DNA of 64,000 bases from Hemerocallis citrina (GCA_017893485.1 JACEHZ010000600.1:62001-126000), one strand, 5' to 3'; counted from the first letter of the stretch, positions 11,930-24,500 are shown. Translations and numbers: made by a program. Notes: generated by a model not told the origin, from the letters alone.

Positions 11930-12920
11930 ATGACTAGTAAGGGAAAGGAGATGGAGGTGGATGTTGATGTTGGGTTATGGAATCCAAATGTTGAACGGGT
12001 GTTTGTGATGTTGATGGAGGAGGCGTTAGATCGAAATAGTCTTAAAAGTTCGACATTTGAAGGAAAAGTTTGGCAATAGTTTGTGGTTGATATGAAACAT
12101 ATTGTTAAACATACATTTTCGGTAAGACAATTAAAGGACAAACACTGAAGACTTAGGATTAAATGGAAGGAGTTTGAGACTTTGAAGAACCAGAGTGGTT
12201 TGGGTCGGGATGAAGAGAACCAAACAGTCAATTGCGAGCCAGAAGTTTGGCACACATATGTTAAGGTTCATATATATCTTATTTTTATAATAATATGTGA
12301 TTCTCATCTTATTATACTAAAACGTCACTTTACTACTTGTAAATTAACACCACAAAATTTTTGGATAGGCACACCCTGGGGCAAAAAAATTTCGGTTGAA
12401 GGGATTGGCGAATTCTGATGCTTTGACCAAAAATTTTCAGGGGTTTACTGCTTACTTTCTAGGGCTTCAACACAAAAGCCCTTTGACCCCGATGAGGAAT
12501 GGAGGGTCGATGATGAGTTGCCCACCACGATGTACCGATAGTAGATGTGGATGATGAGGGTGATGATGCACCGAGAGGGAAGGGGCCTCGCTAAAGGAAA
12601 TTTGGTGCTTCAGGTGGCCGAGCAACAAAAAGCACGAAGAGTTCTAAGATGGATATTTGTACCGATGCGATTACCTCTGCAAATGTTTTAAAAACTGAAA
12701 TGCTGAGGGCCAAAATGTCTGAACAAAGTAAACCCCCGGTTGTAGAAGATCCTTACTCCATGGGAGTGTGCATGAATATAATTAATTTGATTAGAGGGAT
12801 TGATTCCCAACATGTTGGGAAGGCAGTTCAGTTGTTTGCCTAAAGTTCTGTGTGGCGTGAAGCCTTCGTTTGTATGAGCGAGGAGGTTAGGGGGCTGTGG
12901 CTGAAGAGTCTCATGGAGTA
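11930..12920 (+). pseudogene. MYB/SANT-like domain gene, decayed
   Basis: An ATG at 11930 opens a frame beginning MTSKGKEMEVDVDVGLWN. This is the usual start of plant Myb/SANT-like DNA-binding proteins (L10-interacting MYB type, also the second ORF of many PIF/Harbinger elements). The W, W and W-containing helices of the domain can be followed to about 12258. There are in-frame stops after FEGKVWQ and after LKDKH. A GT-AG-like intron (about 12264-12368) leads to a second exon beginning AHPGAKKFR, with a frameshift near 12480. The C-terminal part (12649-12843, VEDPYSMGVCMNIIN) then ends with a stop inside the conserved tail. Three stops and a frameshift make it non-functional. Whether it came from a transposon or a host gene is not settled. 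Confidence 0.65.
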
Positions 12921-13302
12921 GGGATCTCACCTGTTTGAGTGGTTCCATTACTTTGTAATTGTTATTTGTTTTACATTTATTATTTCTGTATGTTGTATAT
13001 ACTGTCTGAGATTTCACTTGACCATTTCTTGATGTTCAGGCATTGCACCTGGATGCAGTTTTGTAAGCTATGATGGTCAGAAGAATGAATGGAGTTGTCA
13101 CTAACATGAAGTGTTTGTTATAAATTTTTTGAATCACCAAGTCTATTTAATTTCGGTAGGTCTAGGCAATGATGAAATGCACTTTAAAAATAAAAAAAAA
13201 TGTTTCCCCCCCTTCTGCCTGGTTTTGTTGTATATTGGTGAATTGGAAAATATAGAATAGCTGCAGTGAATATCCATGGAAATAAACATTTTTAAGGTGA
13301 TT
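12921..13302. other. No gene seen
   Basis: Sequence downstream of the MYB/SANT-like relic. Nothing recognisable. Confidence 0.4.
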
Positions 13303-13527
13303 TGTGGTTTCTGTTATGGTTTATGTGAAGTCAGAGAGGTTTTTATGTGGACCTTTTCTGCTGAGCTGAGTGTATGCTTGTGGAATATAACTATGGGTGA
13401 CGGAGAGGGTGGACACATGATTAGAACTAGTTGGCATGGCATTAAAATGCAGCTCTAGACTAATCTTGATGCTTTATTTGAACAATTGTTCTATACAAAT
13501 GTGTTTTGAGCCTACGACTTATTCAAT
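13303..13527. repeat. Direct repeat, copy A (about 220 bp)
   Basis: This matches 14430-14640 over most of its length. Shared blocks include TTTATGTGAAGTCAGAGAGG, CTAGTTGGCATGGCA and TAATCTTGATGCTTTATTTG. Copy B has lost about 25 bp near its first third. Neither copy codes. Confidence 0.8.
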
Positions 13528-13938
13528 CCTTTTAAATATTTACATTGCTTTGTTCTAGTATTTGATTTCATGATTTTATTTTTTTTTACGAAATTGTTTT
13601 AATTTTTAGCAGGATGAAGAGTGGTATGAAGCAGGAGCTGAACAGTGTTGTTGCAAATGTGATAATGTTAAGCATTTGGGTATTGATATCCTTCACTTAT
13701 TAATTGGGTTTTTTCTTTTGATTTGCTTAAGATTTGTATGTAGCTGCTTCAGTTGGAGCCCTACATACAAAATCATGCATTTCTGATGTGCATTAGTTAG
13801 CTCTATAATGCACATTTTATCATATATGATCAAATATGCATAAAGATGTGCATGTTTATTTATTTCATTTGAAGAACATCTGCATACATTACGAACAATT
13901 TTGTTACAATTCCATCAGTTGAAAAAGAATAAGATTTA

Positions 13939-14240
13939 AGGGATTAAGGATGTGCCTCTTATGAATCTGGAGATGTTTTATTTGATGTCTAATTTTTTTT
14001 TCCTGTCCAGATTTATGGTATCACAAGCGTCAGATTTTTTGTTGTCCAAATATAAAGATGATTTTTTTGGGATTAAGGGGAAAAGAAGGAAGTTTTTTTG
14101 TTGTCCAAATTTCATTCTTTATGAAAATATTCTTCCTATCATGCCTTCTCATGCTTCTCATACCTTCTGATGCTTGTGATGGATAATGAAAGCTTTTGAT
14201 GCTTTATAAGGGAATACAAAGGATCATGATTTTTGTATAG
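13939..14240. repeat. Diverged TTCTGATGC repeat block, copy 2
   Basis: It begins GGGATTAAGGATGTGCCTCTTATG and ends TTTATAAGGGAATACAAAGG, like the block at 11506. An internal direct repeat (TTTTTTGTTGTCCAAAT) is present near 14035 and 14095. Confidence 0.5.
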
Positions 14241-14392
14241 GAAAGCTTCTGATGTTTGTGATGCTAGTGATGCTTGTGATGGCATCTGATACCTGGGCTA
14301 AACTAGATTGTGAAATACAAGTAACCAAACACAAATTTTCCTAGTTTTTTTATTTTGAAAAACAGAATGAACGATTTTAATACACTATCCAC

Positions 14393-15123
14393 ATGTGCCT
14401 CTCATCAATCTGTAGATGATGTCTTCTGATACAGTTTCTGTTATTGTTTATGTGAAGTCAGAGAGGTTTTTATGTAGAATTTTTTTGCTGGAATTTAACT
14501 ATGGGTGGCAGAGGGGGTGGACACATGATTATAACTAGTTGGCATGGCACTAAAATGCAGCCCTAGACTAATCTTGATGCTTTATTTGAACAACTTTTCT
14601 ACGCAAATGTGTTATGCGCCTACGACTAATTCAATCCACCCGAATATTTCCTGACTGTGAAAAATTTCCTTCAGATAATGGCTTCTGATGCTTCTGATGC
14701 TTCTGATGCCTTATCATGGCTTCTGATGGCTTTTCATTCTTTAGAAGGGAGTACAGAGGATCATGTTATACTATGATTTTTATTAGTACATAATTTTTTC
14801 CCTGTCAAAATTACCTTCTTGTTACTATGTTATAACTGTGAAGGCTTCTGATGCTTGTGATGCCTTCGGATGCTTGTGATGGCTTCTGATGCTTGGGCAA
14901 AATCAGTTTGTGAAATACAAGTAACCAAACACAAATTTCTAACATGTGCCTCTGATGAATCTGGAGATTATGGCTTCCGATCCTATTTAACTAAACTATT
15001 GATTTCTTCCTTTGTAAAATTTCCGTACTGTGTAGAATTTCCTTCATGTGATGGGTTCTGATGGTGCTCATGGCTTCTGATGCTTCTGATGGCTTCTGAT
15101 GCTTTATAAGGGATTAAGGATGA
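14393..15123. repeat. Diverged TTCTGATGC repeats, further copies
   Basis: The region contains several runs of GATGCTTCTGATG-type units (14690-14730, 14845-14895, 15055-15100). It includes copy B of the 220-bp repeat (14430-14640). It also has a second copy of GTGAAATACAAGTAACCAAA (14308 and 14909). Period and copy number are irregular. Confidence 0.55.
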
Positions 15124-16187
15124 AGTTTCACTTTCATTTATTAATCGCTAATTTTGTTCCTATCAACATGTGCAGATTACAATTGGTGTAATTGCCGACT
15201 TTTACAGAATTCAGATAAGCTCGAGCATAGTCGATAAGCTTGTCAGTGATCGGGAGATAACAAAGAAGAAACAAAAAGAAGTTGAAGGCAAAGATACCAC
15301 AAGAGCCACATAAAAACAAGCATAAATCCAATGTATGTTGCATCAATTAATTCAGCTCGTTTGGGAATCCAGGTTTCAAGTAGATATAATATAATGTATT
15401 AGAGCTTCAAAAAACAGAGAGTTGTAATGTATTTGAGCTTTGTTCTTATTATGTGACTACAGATTGAAGCAAGTGTAAAGAGTTAGAAAACAAGGGATAC
15501 GATTTAAGAATTTTCATTATATTATATTCATATGATATTTCATGTTAGTCTTTTACATATCGCATATCAGTTTATGGGAGGTTCTTAATACAATACTGAT
15601 ATAAGATCTTCAGTGGAACAAGCATAGTCGCATATCAGTTCATATGAACAAGCTTCAGGTATATCACATTAATACAACTCCTCATATTGATAAGATTTTC
15701 TCGATTAGCTCTTTCTCAGCCTTCAGACGCAACCACGATATAATGGAGATGATATAATCTTGCATCTCTACTTGTAGGAATGTGCTCTGTAACTTTGTGA
15801 TACAAAAAATTGTTCGGTTTCGCTTCGCCTCTTTATGTGACTTATAGACCTATATAAGTCATAGTGGGTGTAATAAGTCATGTTGGGTGTAATAGGGAAT
15901 AGGGACTTCTTGCTGGTCTACTTGTAGGACTGTGCTCTGTAACTGTAGTAAAAAAAAACTTCAAAAGAAAACTAATACAAATTGATTAAACAAACGCATT
16001 TTATAATCTCATTGTCAAAAAGCTATTTTTAAAAAAAATTGAGAATTTAATTTTATAACCAAACGCCATTTATAATCTCATTTTCCAATAACTGTTTTGA
16101 TGAAAATTCTGGATTTTTTGATCTACCAAACGCATTTTATACTCACATTTTAAAAAAACTATTTTCATAAAAAAGTTATTACCAAAA
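15124..16187. other. No gene seen; inverted TTTGG-type motifs
   Basis: AT-rich. Three CAAACGC-type motifs (near 15993, 16064, 16125) stand in inverse orientation to GCGTTTGG at 10905. They may mark a decayed TIR end. The Copia element at 16188 was inserted in this sequence, which continues after 20880 (CAAACACTGTTT). Confidence 0.35.
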
Positions 16188-16382
16188 TGTTAAAATATAG
16201 TAATTGTATATTATGTTTCCTAATATAGGAAACAGATTCCCCAAATCTCTCATCTTCCCAATCTTCTCTCAATCCCTTTTCTTCTTCTCCAAGAATGTAA
16301 TCCTTATATATAGATGTATACAGTAAAGAATAAAGTACAACAAGAAGAATAAGAATTATTTTCCCCAAAATTATTTTCTTCA
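16188..16382 (+). repeat. Copia 5' LTR
   Basis: 195 bp, TGTTAAAATATAG to TTATTTTCTTCA. It pairs with 20683-20880 and has a TATA-like TATATATAG near 16306. Confidence 0.9.
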
Positions 16383-16395
16383 TGGTATCAGAGCC
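16383..16395 (+). other. Primer binding site (tRNA-Met type)
   Basis: TGGTATCAGAGCC immediately follows the LTR. It matches the initiator-tRNA-Met 3' end used by plant Copia elements for minus-strand priming. Confidence 0.9.
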
Positions 16396-16596
16396 TAATC
16401 AGATCTAGGCCAACTGAAGAAGAAGAAGAGGAGGCTGATCACCTCCATCTCGATCTGATCCCGTTGTTGATCCCGTCACCGATCTTCTACCTTGATCCCG
16501 TCAGATCCCGCCACCATCATCGACCTCGCCGAAGCCATCCCCGATCACACTCTCATCGACTATTGAACCCCATCTTCTTCTTCATCTTCTCTCCGC

Positions 16597-17655
16597 TTAC
16601 CCCTGTGCCAGTCGACCATCATCCTCCATATCCTTAAACACACAATTGGAAGGCCAAAAGACTACAATACAATGTAAGGCAGTAGTTATTTGAGCGACAG
16701 ATAATAAGTTGAAATTCAAGGATGGCACAACTAGGGCAGTATCTAAGGTTAGGTTGTTTGTGAGATGTATGGTACCCTCACCAGTAATAGTGACAGGATC
16801 ACCATTGGCAGTGGACACAGTCGATTTAGTGGATGGTTGAAATTTTTGAACTTGTCTAGAATCAAAAGTCATATAGTCGGTAGCACCCGAATCAATTATC
16901 CATGCACTATTCATAACAGAAGCAGAAATATTAAATACCTTACCATCATTACCTGCAGCTGTGACTAATGTATAGGCGAGTCCAATACTCTTCTGAGCTC
17001 TATCAGTTTGTCCCATGGTAGCGGCACAAAAGGGAAAAACAATGGATATGATCTTCAGCAACTAATAGCACACAACACAACTTGATCAAGAACAGCTCCA
17101 AGTCTTCAACAACCAGCAAAACAGCATCAATCCAACACCCAAACAGCAACTCCACAGCAGATCAGAACACCAAACCCCGAGATCCAAATGCCAAACACAA
17201 GATCAAGATCCCTCCTTCATAAAAACACCAAACACCAGTCCAAATCAACCCTTCATCTTCACCCCCAACAGCAAATTGAGAGAGACACAACAGCAACAGT
17301 AGAAGAAGGGAGAGAGGGCAAGAGAGAGCAGCGACGGCCGAGGGGCGGCGGCATCGACGCTGGCGACCGGAGGAGACGTCGTCGGCAGCGAGGTCAAGCG
17401 GCGTTGGGGTAAGGAACAGCAACAGCAGCACCGGTTGATGGGTTTCTTGGTGGGTTGTCGATCGATCAGAGGACAGGGAGTTCGGGTTTGGGTGGTTCAC
17501 GTGGCGGTGGAGGCGTTGAAATACGGCGCCGAAGGTGGAAGAGGATGATCGGAGGTGCGATGAAGGACGAAGGCTCGAGGTTGCAGGGGCCCGGGGAGCG
17601 ACAATGGAGTCGGAGGTTGATGGCGACTGGGTCGATGGACACAGGGGCACGGCGA
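16597..17655 (-). pseudogene. Inverted Copia leader plus protease block
   Basis: Inside a + strand Copia element this block reads on the - strand. From 17655 leftward it holds a C/T-rich leader. From about 17061 to 16640 it has the retroviral-type aspartic protease with WIIDSGATDYMTFDS, then NLLSVAQ and a CVFKD end. In Copia that end should run straight into the pre-integrase domain, which instead resumes on the + strand at about 17662 (RTHKTIGYG). Gag is missing. Short inverted copies (CCCCTGTG..CA.TCGACC) lie at 16603-16616 and 17634-17650 and may mark the breakpoints. Confidence 0.8.
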
Positions 17656-17659
17656 TGAG

Positions 17660-20600
17660 AAGTGTTTCGGACTCACAAGACGATTGGTTATGGGGTTAGG
17701 CACGGGAAGCTCTATTACCTGGATTTAGAATTTGAATGTTCGAGCAAGTTGACTCAAGCTTTAAGTGTGGAAGGATCCGAAGATGAGAAGAAGAACTCAG
17801 ATATTTGGCTATGGCATCGACGTCTAGGGCATGCTTCTTTTGGATATTTGAAGAAATTATTTCCAAGTTTATTTTTGAAGTTAGATATATCTGCCTTTCG
17901 GTGTGATGTGTGTGAACTAGCAAAGGTCATCGTGTCTCTTTTCCTCCAAGTCCAAGTAAAAGCTCCCTACCTTTTATGATTATTCATTCTGATGTTTGGG
18001 GTCCATCCAAAACCACTACATTTGGAGGAGCCAAATGGTTTGTGACCTTTATTGATGACTGTACCCGTATGACCTGGATTTGTTTGATGAAGTTGAAATG
18101 TGAAGTTAGTGATTTGTTTCAGAAATTTCACAAGCATGTTATGATTAAGTATAAATCACAGATTCAAGTTCTTAGGAGTGATAATGGCGGAGAATACCTG
18201 AGTTCAAATCTGCAACAATATTTGGTGGAACACGGAATTGTTCATCAAACTACATGCTCGTATACACCTCAACAGAATGGGGTTGCAGAAAGAAAAAATA
18301 GACACTTGCTCGAAGTGGTTCGTGCTTCTCTCATCCATGGAAATATGCCACTCATTTATTGGGGAGAAGCCCTTGCTTCTGCTGCATACTTAATCAACCG
18401 AGTTCCCTCTAATATCCTAAACTTCCTCACACCATTTCAAGCATTAATTGAAGTTGTGAATGCACCAAAAGTCGTCAACTTGCCACCTCGTGTGTTTGGG
18501 TGTGTTGCATTTGTTCATCTTCATCAACATGAACGCAATAAGTTAACTCCTCGAGCTGTCCGCTGTGTTTTCGTGGGATATGCACAAAATAAGAAAGGGT
18601 ATCGGTGCTATCACCCACCAACTCAAAAGATGTTTGTGACTATGGATGTTGTATTCCATGAAGATGAGATGTATTTTTCCTCTGAGGTTGAACTTCAGGG
18701 GGAGTACCGAAGTGAAGTTCAAACTCTTGCCTATGATGAAGTGGTAACTATTCAAACTGAACGATCAGACATAAGAGGAGAAAATCAGGGTGTGAGTAAT
18801 GACGATCACTCGAATGAAGACTTGGTTGAGGAAGAAAATTTCCACGAAGATCTGCAGTCAGTGCCGAACCTCTATGAAGATGAGCCATCTCCACCACCAG
18901 CACCATCTGAACCATCTCCACCACCAGTACCATCAGATCTATCTCTACTCCCAGCAGAACCCCAAAATCAATCGTCATCACTGTCTGAAGCTCCAAGAAG
19001 AGAACTCCCAAACCGTACTACTAGAGGTATCCCAAAGCCCACTTATGAGCCTAATCCCACTAGTAAAGTCAAGTATCCCATGAGTCATTATGTGTCCGCT
19101 CACCGATTGTCTGAATCAAATAAGTCATTTGTGAATCAATTATCTGCTGTATCTATTCCTAACAGTGTGCAGGAAGCCTTAGCCGATCCAAGGTGGAAAG
19201 CACCTATGGATAAGGAGATGAAGTCCTTGAAGAAGAATGAGACGGGACATAGTCGAGCTGCCAGCAGGGAAGAAGCCAGTAGGATGCAGATGGATTTATA
19301 CAGTGAAATATAAATCGGATGGTTCGATAGAGCGGTACAAGGCAAGGCTGGTTGCCAAAGGGTACACTCAAACTTATGGAATCGATTATGACGAAACATT
19401 TGCACCTATGGCAAAGTTCAACACTATTCGAGTTCAACTGTCACTTGCTGCAAATCTTGACTGGCCGTTGGAGCAATTTGATGTGAAGAATGCATTTTTG
19501 CATGGGGAATTGACAGAAGAAGTCTATATGGATCTTCCACCAGGGTCGAACAGACCAGTCCAACACTGCAACAAAATATGTCGTCTGAAGAAAGCATTAT
19601 ATGGACTGAAGCAGTCGCCAAGAGCCTGGTTTGAGAGATTTACAAAATCAATAAAAACATTCGGATACGATCAAAGTAATTCTGATCATACTCTATTCCT
19701 AAAAAGGAAAGAAGGTAAAATTACTGCTCTTATTATTTATGTTGATGATATGATAGTAACTGGAGATGATCCTGAGGAGATGAATACATTAAGAAACTAC
19801 TTGTCACAAGAGTTCGAAATGAAAGATCATGGTCCTTTGAGATACTTCCTTGGTATTGAAGTTTCTCGCTCAAGAAAAGGGATATTTCTTTCTCAAAGAA
19901 AATATGCTCTGGATTTATTGAAGGAAACTGGAATGTCCGCTTGTCAACCGATTAGTACACCATTGGAAGAAGGACTGAAACTATGCAACGAAGCTGATCA
20001 AGTGCCTTGTGATAAGGAAAGATATCAGAGATTGGTTGGACGACTAATGCATCTTGCACATACACGGCCAGATTTGTCATATGCTAAGTGTGGTAAGTCA
20101 GTTTATGCATGCACCTCGGGAACAACATATGGACACGGTAATGAGAATTATGAGATACATTAAGTCAGCCCCAGGAAAAGGAGTCTTATTTGCGAAACAT
20201 GGTCACTTGAAGGTTGAGGCATATACTGATGATGATTGGGCAGGATCTACAATCGATAGGCGCTCAACTTTCAGTATATTTCACCTTTGTTGGAGGAAAT
20301 TTAGTTACATGGAGGAGCAAGAAGCAAAATATTGTTGCATGCTCTAGTGCAGAGGCTGAGTATCGCGGAGTAGCTTTAAGTATAACAGAAGTTTTATGGC
20401 TAAAACTCCTGTTGCAGGACTTAGGCTATGGTCCAAAGGAACCTATGAAGGTGTATTATGACAGTCAAGCGGCGTGTGATATTGCGGCTAATCCAGTTCA
20501 GCATGCAGATTCTTCATCAAAGAAAAATTAGATGAGAAAGTTATTGAGATATCCAAAGTGAAGTCAGAAGATCAACTCGCAGATATCGGATATCCTAACC

Positions 20601-20670
20601 AAGGCCGTTTCGACTCGGCTCTTCTTGAAATTTGTTGACAAGTTGGGCATGCTCGATATCTATGCACCAA
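17660..20670 (+). pseudogene. Copia pol (integrase, RT, RNase H), frameshifted
   Basis: Pre-integrase zinc motif at 17662-17925 (WHRRLGH ... CDVCELAK). Integrase core from 17976 (HSDVWGP, TFIDDCTRMTW, SDNGGEY, TPQQNGVAERKNR). A Pro/Ser-rich linker spans about 18880-18990. RT starts near 19237 (GCRWIYTVKYK, AFLHGELTEEVYMDLPPG, YVDDMIVTGDD). RNase H (DDDWAGSTIDRRST, CSSAEAEYRG) runs to about 20500, and the pol tail (KSEDQLADI) is near 20560-20580. Frameshifts lie near 17925, 19240, 20090, 20270 and 20520. All catalytic motifs are legible, but the chain is broken, so it is inactive. Confidence 0.85.
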
Positions 20671-20682
20671 CTTGAGGGGGAG
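20671..20682 (+). other. Polypurine tract
   Basis: CTTGAGGGGGAG directly abuts the 3' LTR and would prime plus-strand synthesis. Confidence 0.8.
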
Positions 20683-20880
20683 TGTTGAAATATAGTAATT
20701 GTATATTCTGTTTCCTAATATAGGAAACAGATTCCCCAAATCTCTCATCTTCCTCTTCCCAATCTTCTCTCAATCCCTTTTCTTCTTCTCCAAGAATGTA
20801 ATCTTTATATATAGATGTATACAGTAAAGAATAAAGTACAACAAGAATAAGAATTATTTTCTCCAAAATTATTTTCTTCA
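20683..20880 (+). repeat. Copia 3' LTR
   Basis: 198 bp, TGTTGAAATATAG to TTATTTTCTTCA. It has an extra CTCTTC and lacks one AAG compared with the 5' LTR. Confidence 0.9.
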
Positions 20881-21292
20881 CAAACACTGTTTAGACTCAT
20901 TTTAAAAAAAATAGTTTTAAAAATTTGTTTTCAAAACAAGAAACAAAAAGTAGCCTCATTAATTTTAAAAATTTGAATAAAATATAACTTCTAAAATTTA
21001 TCAATGTTTTGATAAAGTTGAAATGAAGCATTGACTTTAATTCCACGACAAAAAAAAAAAACCATCGCGAAAACAGCAATTCAAAACCCCTCTTCTCTTT
21101 CCATCTATACTCGACACCTGTCGATCCAAGCAATCAAGAAACCAACACATGTCACTCAAAATTTTTTGTCAAAACCCCCGCTCTCTCTCTCACTTTCACC
21201 TCTTCACCCACTCTTCTCACTCACTCACTCACTCAGCCACTATCTCTCCAAATCTCTGAAAACTTTTTCGAAACCCTAACCCTAGATCTTCA
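20881..21292 (+). promoter_or_regulatory. Upstream region and 5' leader of protease gene
   Basis: Sequence between the Copia and the start codon. The last 120 bp are C/T-rich (CTCTCTCTCTCACTTTCACC, repeated CACTCA), then AAACCCTAACCCTAG just before the ATG, a pattern usual for plant 5' leaders. No clear TATA box was found. The Copia insertion lies within 415 bp of the start codon, so it is part of the promoter neighbourhood. Confidence 0.45.
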
Positions 21293-21561
21293 ATGTCCCC
21301 TCTCCTCCTCCTCTCTCTCCTCCCTCTCCTTGCCGCCTCCCACTCCCTCACCCTTTCCTCCCGCCTCATCCACCGCTTCTCCGACGAGGCCGCCGCCGCA
21401 CTCACCGGAGCTCCGCCGCCTCGCCGTAGCGCCGCCTACTACAGCCTTCTTAGGGAGAGCGACCTTCGGCGTCAGAAGCGGAGCATCGCCGGCCTCAAGT
21501 ACCAGAACCTGTTCCCGTCCGAGGGGAGCGATACCTTTTCTCTCGGGAACGATTTCGGATG
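21293..21561 (+). CDS. Protease exon 1
   Basis: Start codon, signal peptide (MSPLLLLSLLPLLAASHS) and the N-terminal region ending GNDFG plus two bases of a Trp codon. The donor is GTATAA. The ATG is the first in the frame and directly precedes the signal peptide. Confidence 0.9.
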
Positions 21562-24500
21562 GTATAACTTCTTTGATTCTTGAATTCTTGATCGAGTTTG
21601 CGTTTGGTTTTGGTAATGGTGATTGGAACTTGATGTTGATGAATTCAGTTGGCAAAAACTGTTATGTATGTTTAATAAAAAATAATGGTACATACCATAA
21701 TTATTTGTGCCAATTGGATTCTTTGTAGGAATACAGCACATCAGTTAGGTAGATGGGTACATTGAGAAGTACATGTAGCATTACACTTTTCACTTTTGGT
21801 TAGGTTGCTAGATTTATGCTGTTTTAAAGGGCATGATTGTCTTAAAGTGGGGTTGACTTAGTAAGTATGGAAAGCTTTTCGCTTAAGTACACGGATTAAC
21901 TAGCTACTTTTTGTAAAGTTTCAAAAGGGATTGTTTTGTTTTATTTTGCTTCATGTATATAGTTTATGTTCCGTTTGTTCTGGACTAATTTTTGACTAAT
22001 TTGGCTGTTATAGTGTCATCCAATGCTGTTACTTTCTTGATTAGAAATATGGAAGGTCCCGTCACATGTTCTTACTGATTGCCTTGAATTTTTAAAAAAT
22101 TCTGATATATAGTATGATATGTCATGGAACTTCTGGTCTCTCTCTCTCTCTCTGTATATATATATATATACATATATATATAAACTTAATTTTACAATAT
22201 CTCAAGAATTGAAGGACTCGCATTCACAACTTACAACGAACCGTACTTAATTACTTATAATGTACTATCTATGCAACTTTACATTTGTGTTAGCTGTTCA
22301 CTTGTTCAGTTGTAAGAGCCAGATTTGAGGCCCCTTATTTTGTGATGATATTAGCATACTCAGTTATATGAGCTGTAAATCAGCTTGTAGTATTTTTCAT
22401 ATTGTTTCTTATATATTTAAATAATAAGCTGTAAAAAATCTTTAAAATTTTAAAATATCTAAAATCTTAAAAAAATATTCACTTATAATATTGTAACATG
22501 CAGCTCCCACCTGTACAAATACCTTTTTTTTCCTGTACAACTTTACAAATAATTTCTCCACCTAAACAATTGTTAAGATATTTGAGAGTGAGTCCAGATC
22601 TAAATTATCTATTCTGTCTAAATTAGTCCAACTAGCACCTGTTTTGGCATGGTCCGTCCCCTTGCTCTTTTCTTATGCTTATTCCACTCTTCTTTCATTC
22701 TAAACGAGAACTTAAGGAATTGTAGTTTTATAGAATGTCGTCCTTGAATTTTATGTACTGATCAGTTTGTTTTTTTGATTCCATATTTAACTCATTTTTT
22801 TGTTAAGTTTAGTCATTGTATTTGTGATTATTTTTCAGTTTCATTTTTAAAGCTGATTTTTTTAAAATGATAAAATTATAAAAGTAATTAATTGAAGTTA
22901 GAAAAATGTTATTTAAATATATAGCTTTGATTCTATAAAGAATGTATTGTAAAAATATAATGATAAATATATTTCTATGCAATCCCTCTCATTTGCACTC
23001 TCTTGTTTATGTACCTCTCGCTATCTTGCTGGTTTATCCCTTGTTTATTTTTCTAATGCACTTCCTCTCGCTTATATGCACTCCCTTGATTATGTACCTC
23101 TTGCAGTCTCACTTATTCATCGATGATTACTTTTCTAATATACCCCTTCTTGCTAGTTGCTACTCTTGATTACGTGCTTGCAATATTACTTGTTTAACCC
23201 CTTGTTTATGTTGTATGCGCTTGTCCTCCCTGGCCAATAAATTCTACGATTGGGTTTTGTCTCTTCTTCAATTTCAATATTTACTAATTACTATTTTAAA
23301 TGAAAGTATCAACTTGAGTGGGCTAGAAACGGAGAGAACTATGGCGTATTGTTTCAATCTCAACCGATAGTTTAAACCACGCTAAGTATAGAAAGGACGT
23401 TCTTACTAGCATTTATTTATATTGTTACTTTTGATGAGGCAAGATCTTGAGAGTTGTATATCATTTAAAGAGTATTGAAAGCACTTCTCGAGGACATCGG
23501 CTAGTGAAAAAGTTAATTTTGTTAACTATAGAAAATATTCTGATTAATAATGAGAATTCCTTGTTGAGAACGGTAAAATAGTATGAAGTATAAGTTCTAT
23601 CATGAAATGATGTCTATGTTTGACATGAACCCTATTTTGACACTTGCTATAAAGCAAGATGACGTTTCCAAGGGGGGGGCATGGATCAAAATACACATAG
23701 TTACAAACTTATGCGGAAGTAGAAGGCTAATAGCAAAAAAGTACTTGAATTTTTCTCTACCAAAACAAAATATTGTTAACAAAATTCAACACAGAATAAA
23801 TTCAATAATAATTCAGTACGAATCAACTATGACAGTGAAGGAGTTCATATTTAATGACTAGGAAAAACAGAATCCTATAAGCTCTCGGCAACTATTGAAA
23901 AATAAAAAATATATTATATCTTGCCTAGCATACATAATAAACTGTAATGAGAATTTTTATTTCCATAATAATCCGTACTTGTATCTCTAATGCATGTGAG
24001 ATATAATTTAAAATAATAATCAAAATTATATATTGCGGTTAAGAAGAATCGGCCAGCGATATAAATTCCCCTAGGATCTTGTTGGAATATTGTATTGACC
24101 TCAATGTTTTAAGTTTCTAGTGATACCTAACTGTTCTTGGAAATGAGTCTGATAATTATGTTTCTACTGATACCTAACCATTCTTGGAAATGAGTCTGAT
24201 AATTTTCGAATGTATATAAATATAAACAATTTTTAATTCATAGTTTTTAGTTTTTATGATGCACATCACATCCAACATAGCATTTATTATATAATGATTC
24301 TTATATGGAACCGTAAACCCTCCTATTGTTGTTTTTAAATTTTTTATTTCATTTCATCTCGGTTATTTTTGGTTAAAACTAATTTTGCTCCAGAATTGGA
24401 AATCCATATGGGGCCCCGGTTCTTTTGAGGTTTAGAATTTATTTGTTCGATTTCTTTTTCATGTTTCGCTAACAGAGTGTTGAAGAGAAGTCGGGTGGAC

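Larger units (their letters stand above)
16188..20880 (+). mobile_element. Ty1/Copia element with internal inversion
   Basis: Two LTRs of 195 and 198 bp (TGTT...TTCA) enclose the element. A tRNA-Met primer site (TGGTATCAGAGCC) directly follows LTR 1 and a polypurine tract (CTTGAGGGGGAG) directly precedes LTR 2. The flanking 5-mers CAAAA and CAAAC differ by one base, so the target duplication has mutated once. The LTRs differ by about four substitutions and two small indels. The pol region is on the + strand with several frameshifts. The 16640-17655 block is reversed and the gag domain is absent. Confidence 0.9.

Noticed and set aside
13303..14640. Pair of 220-bp repeats as LTRs
   Set aside because: No TG...CA ends, no primer site and no target duplication.
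17162..17650. Open - strand frame of 162 codons rich in Ser/Pro/Leu
   Set aside because: It is the C/T-rich untranslated leader of the Copia element lying in the inverted block; low complexity and no domain.
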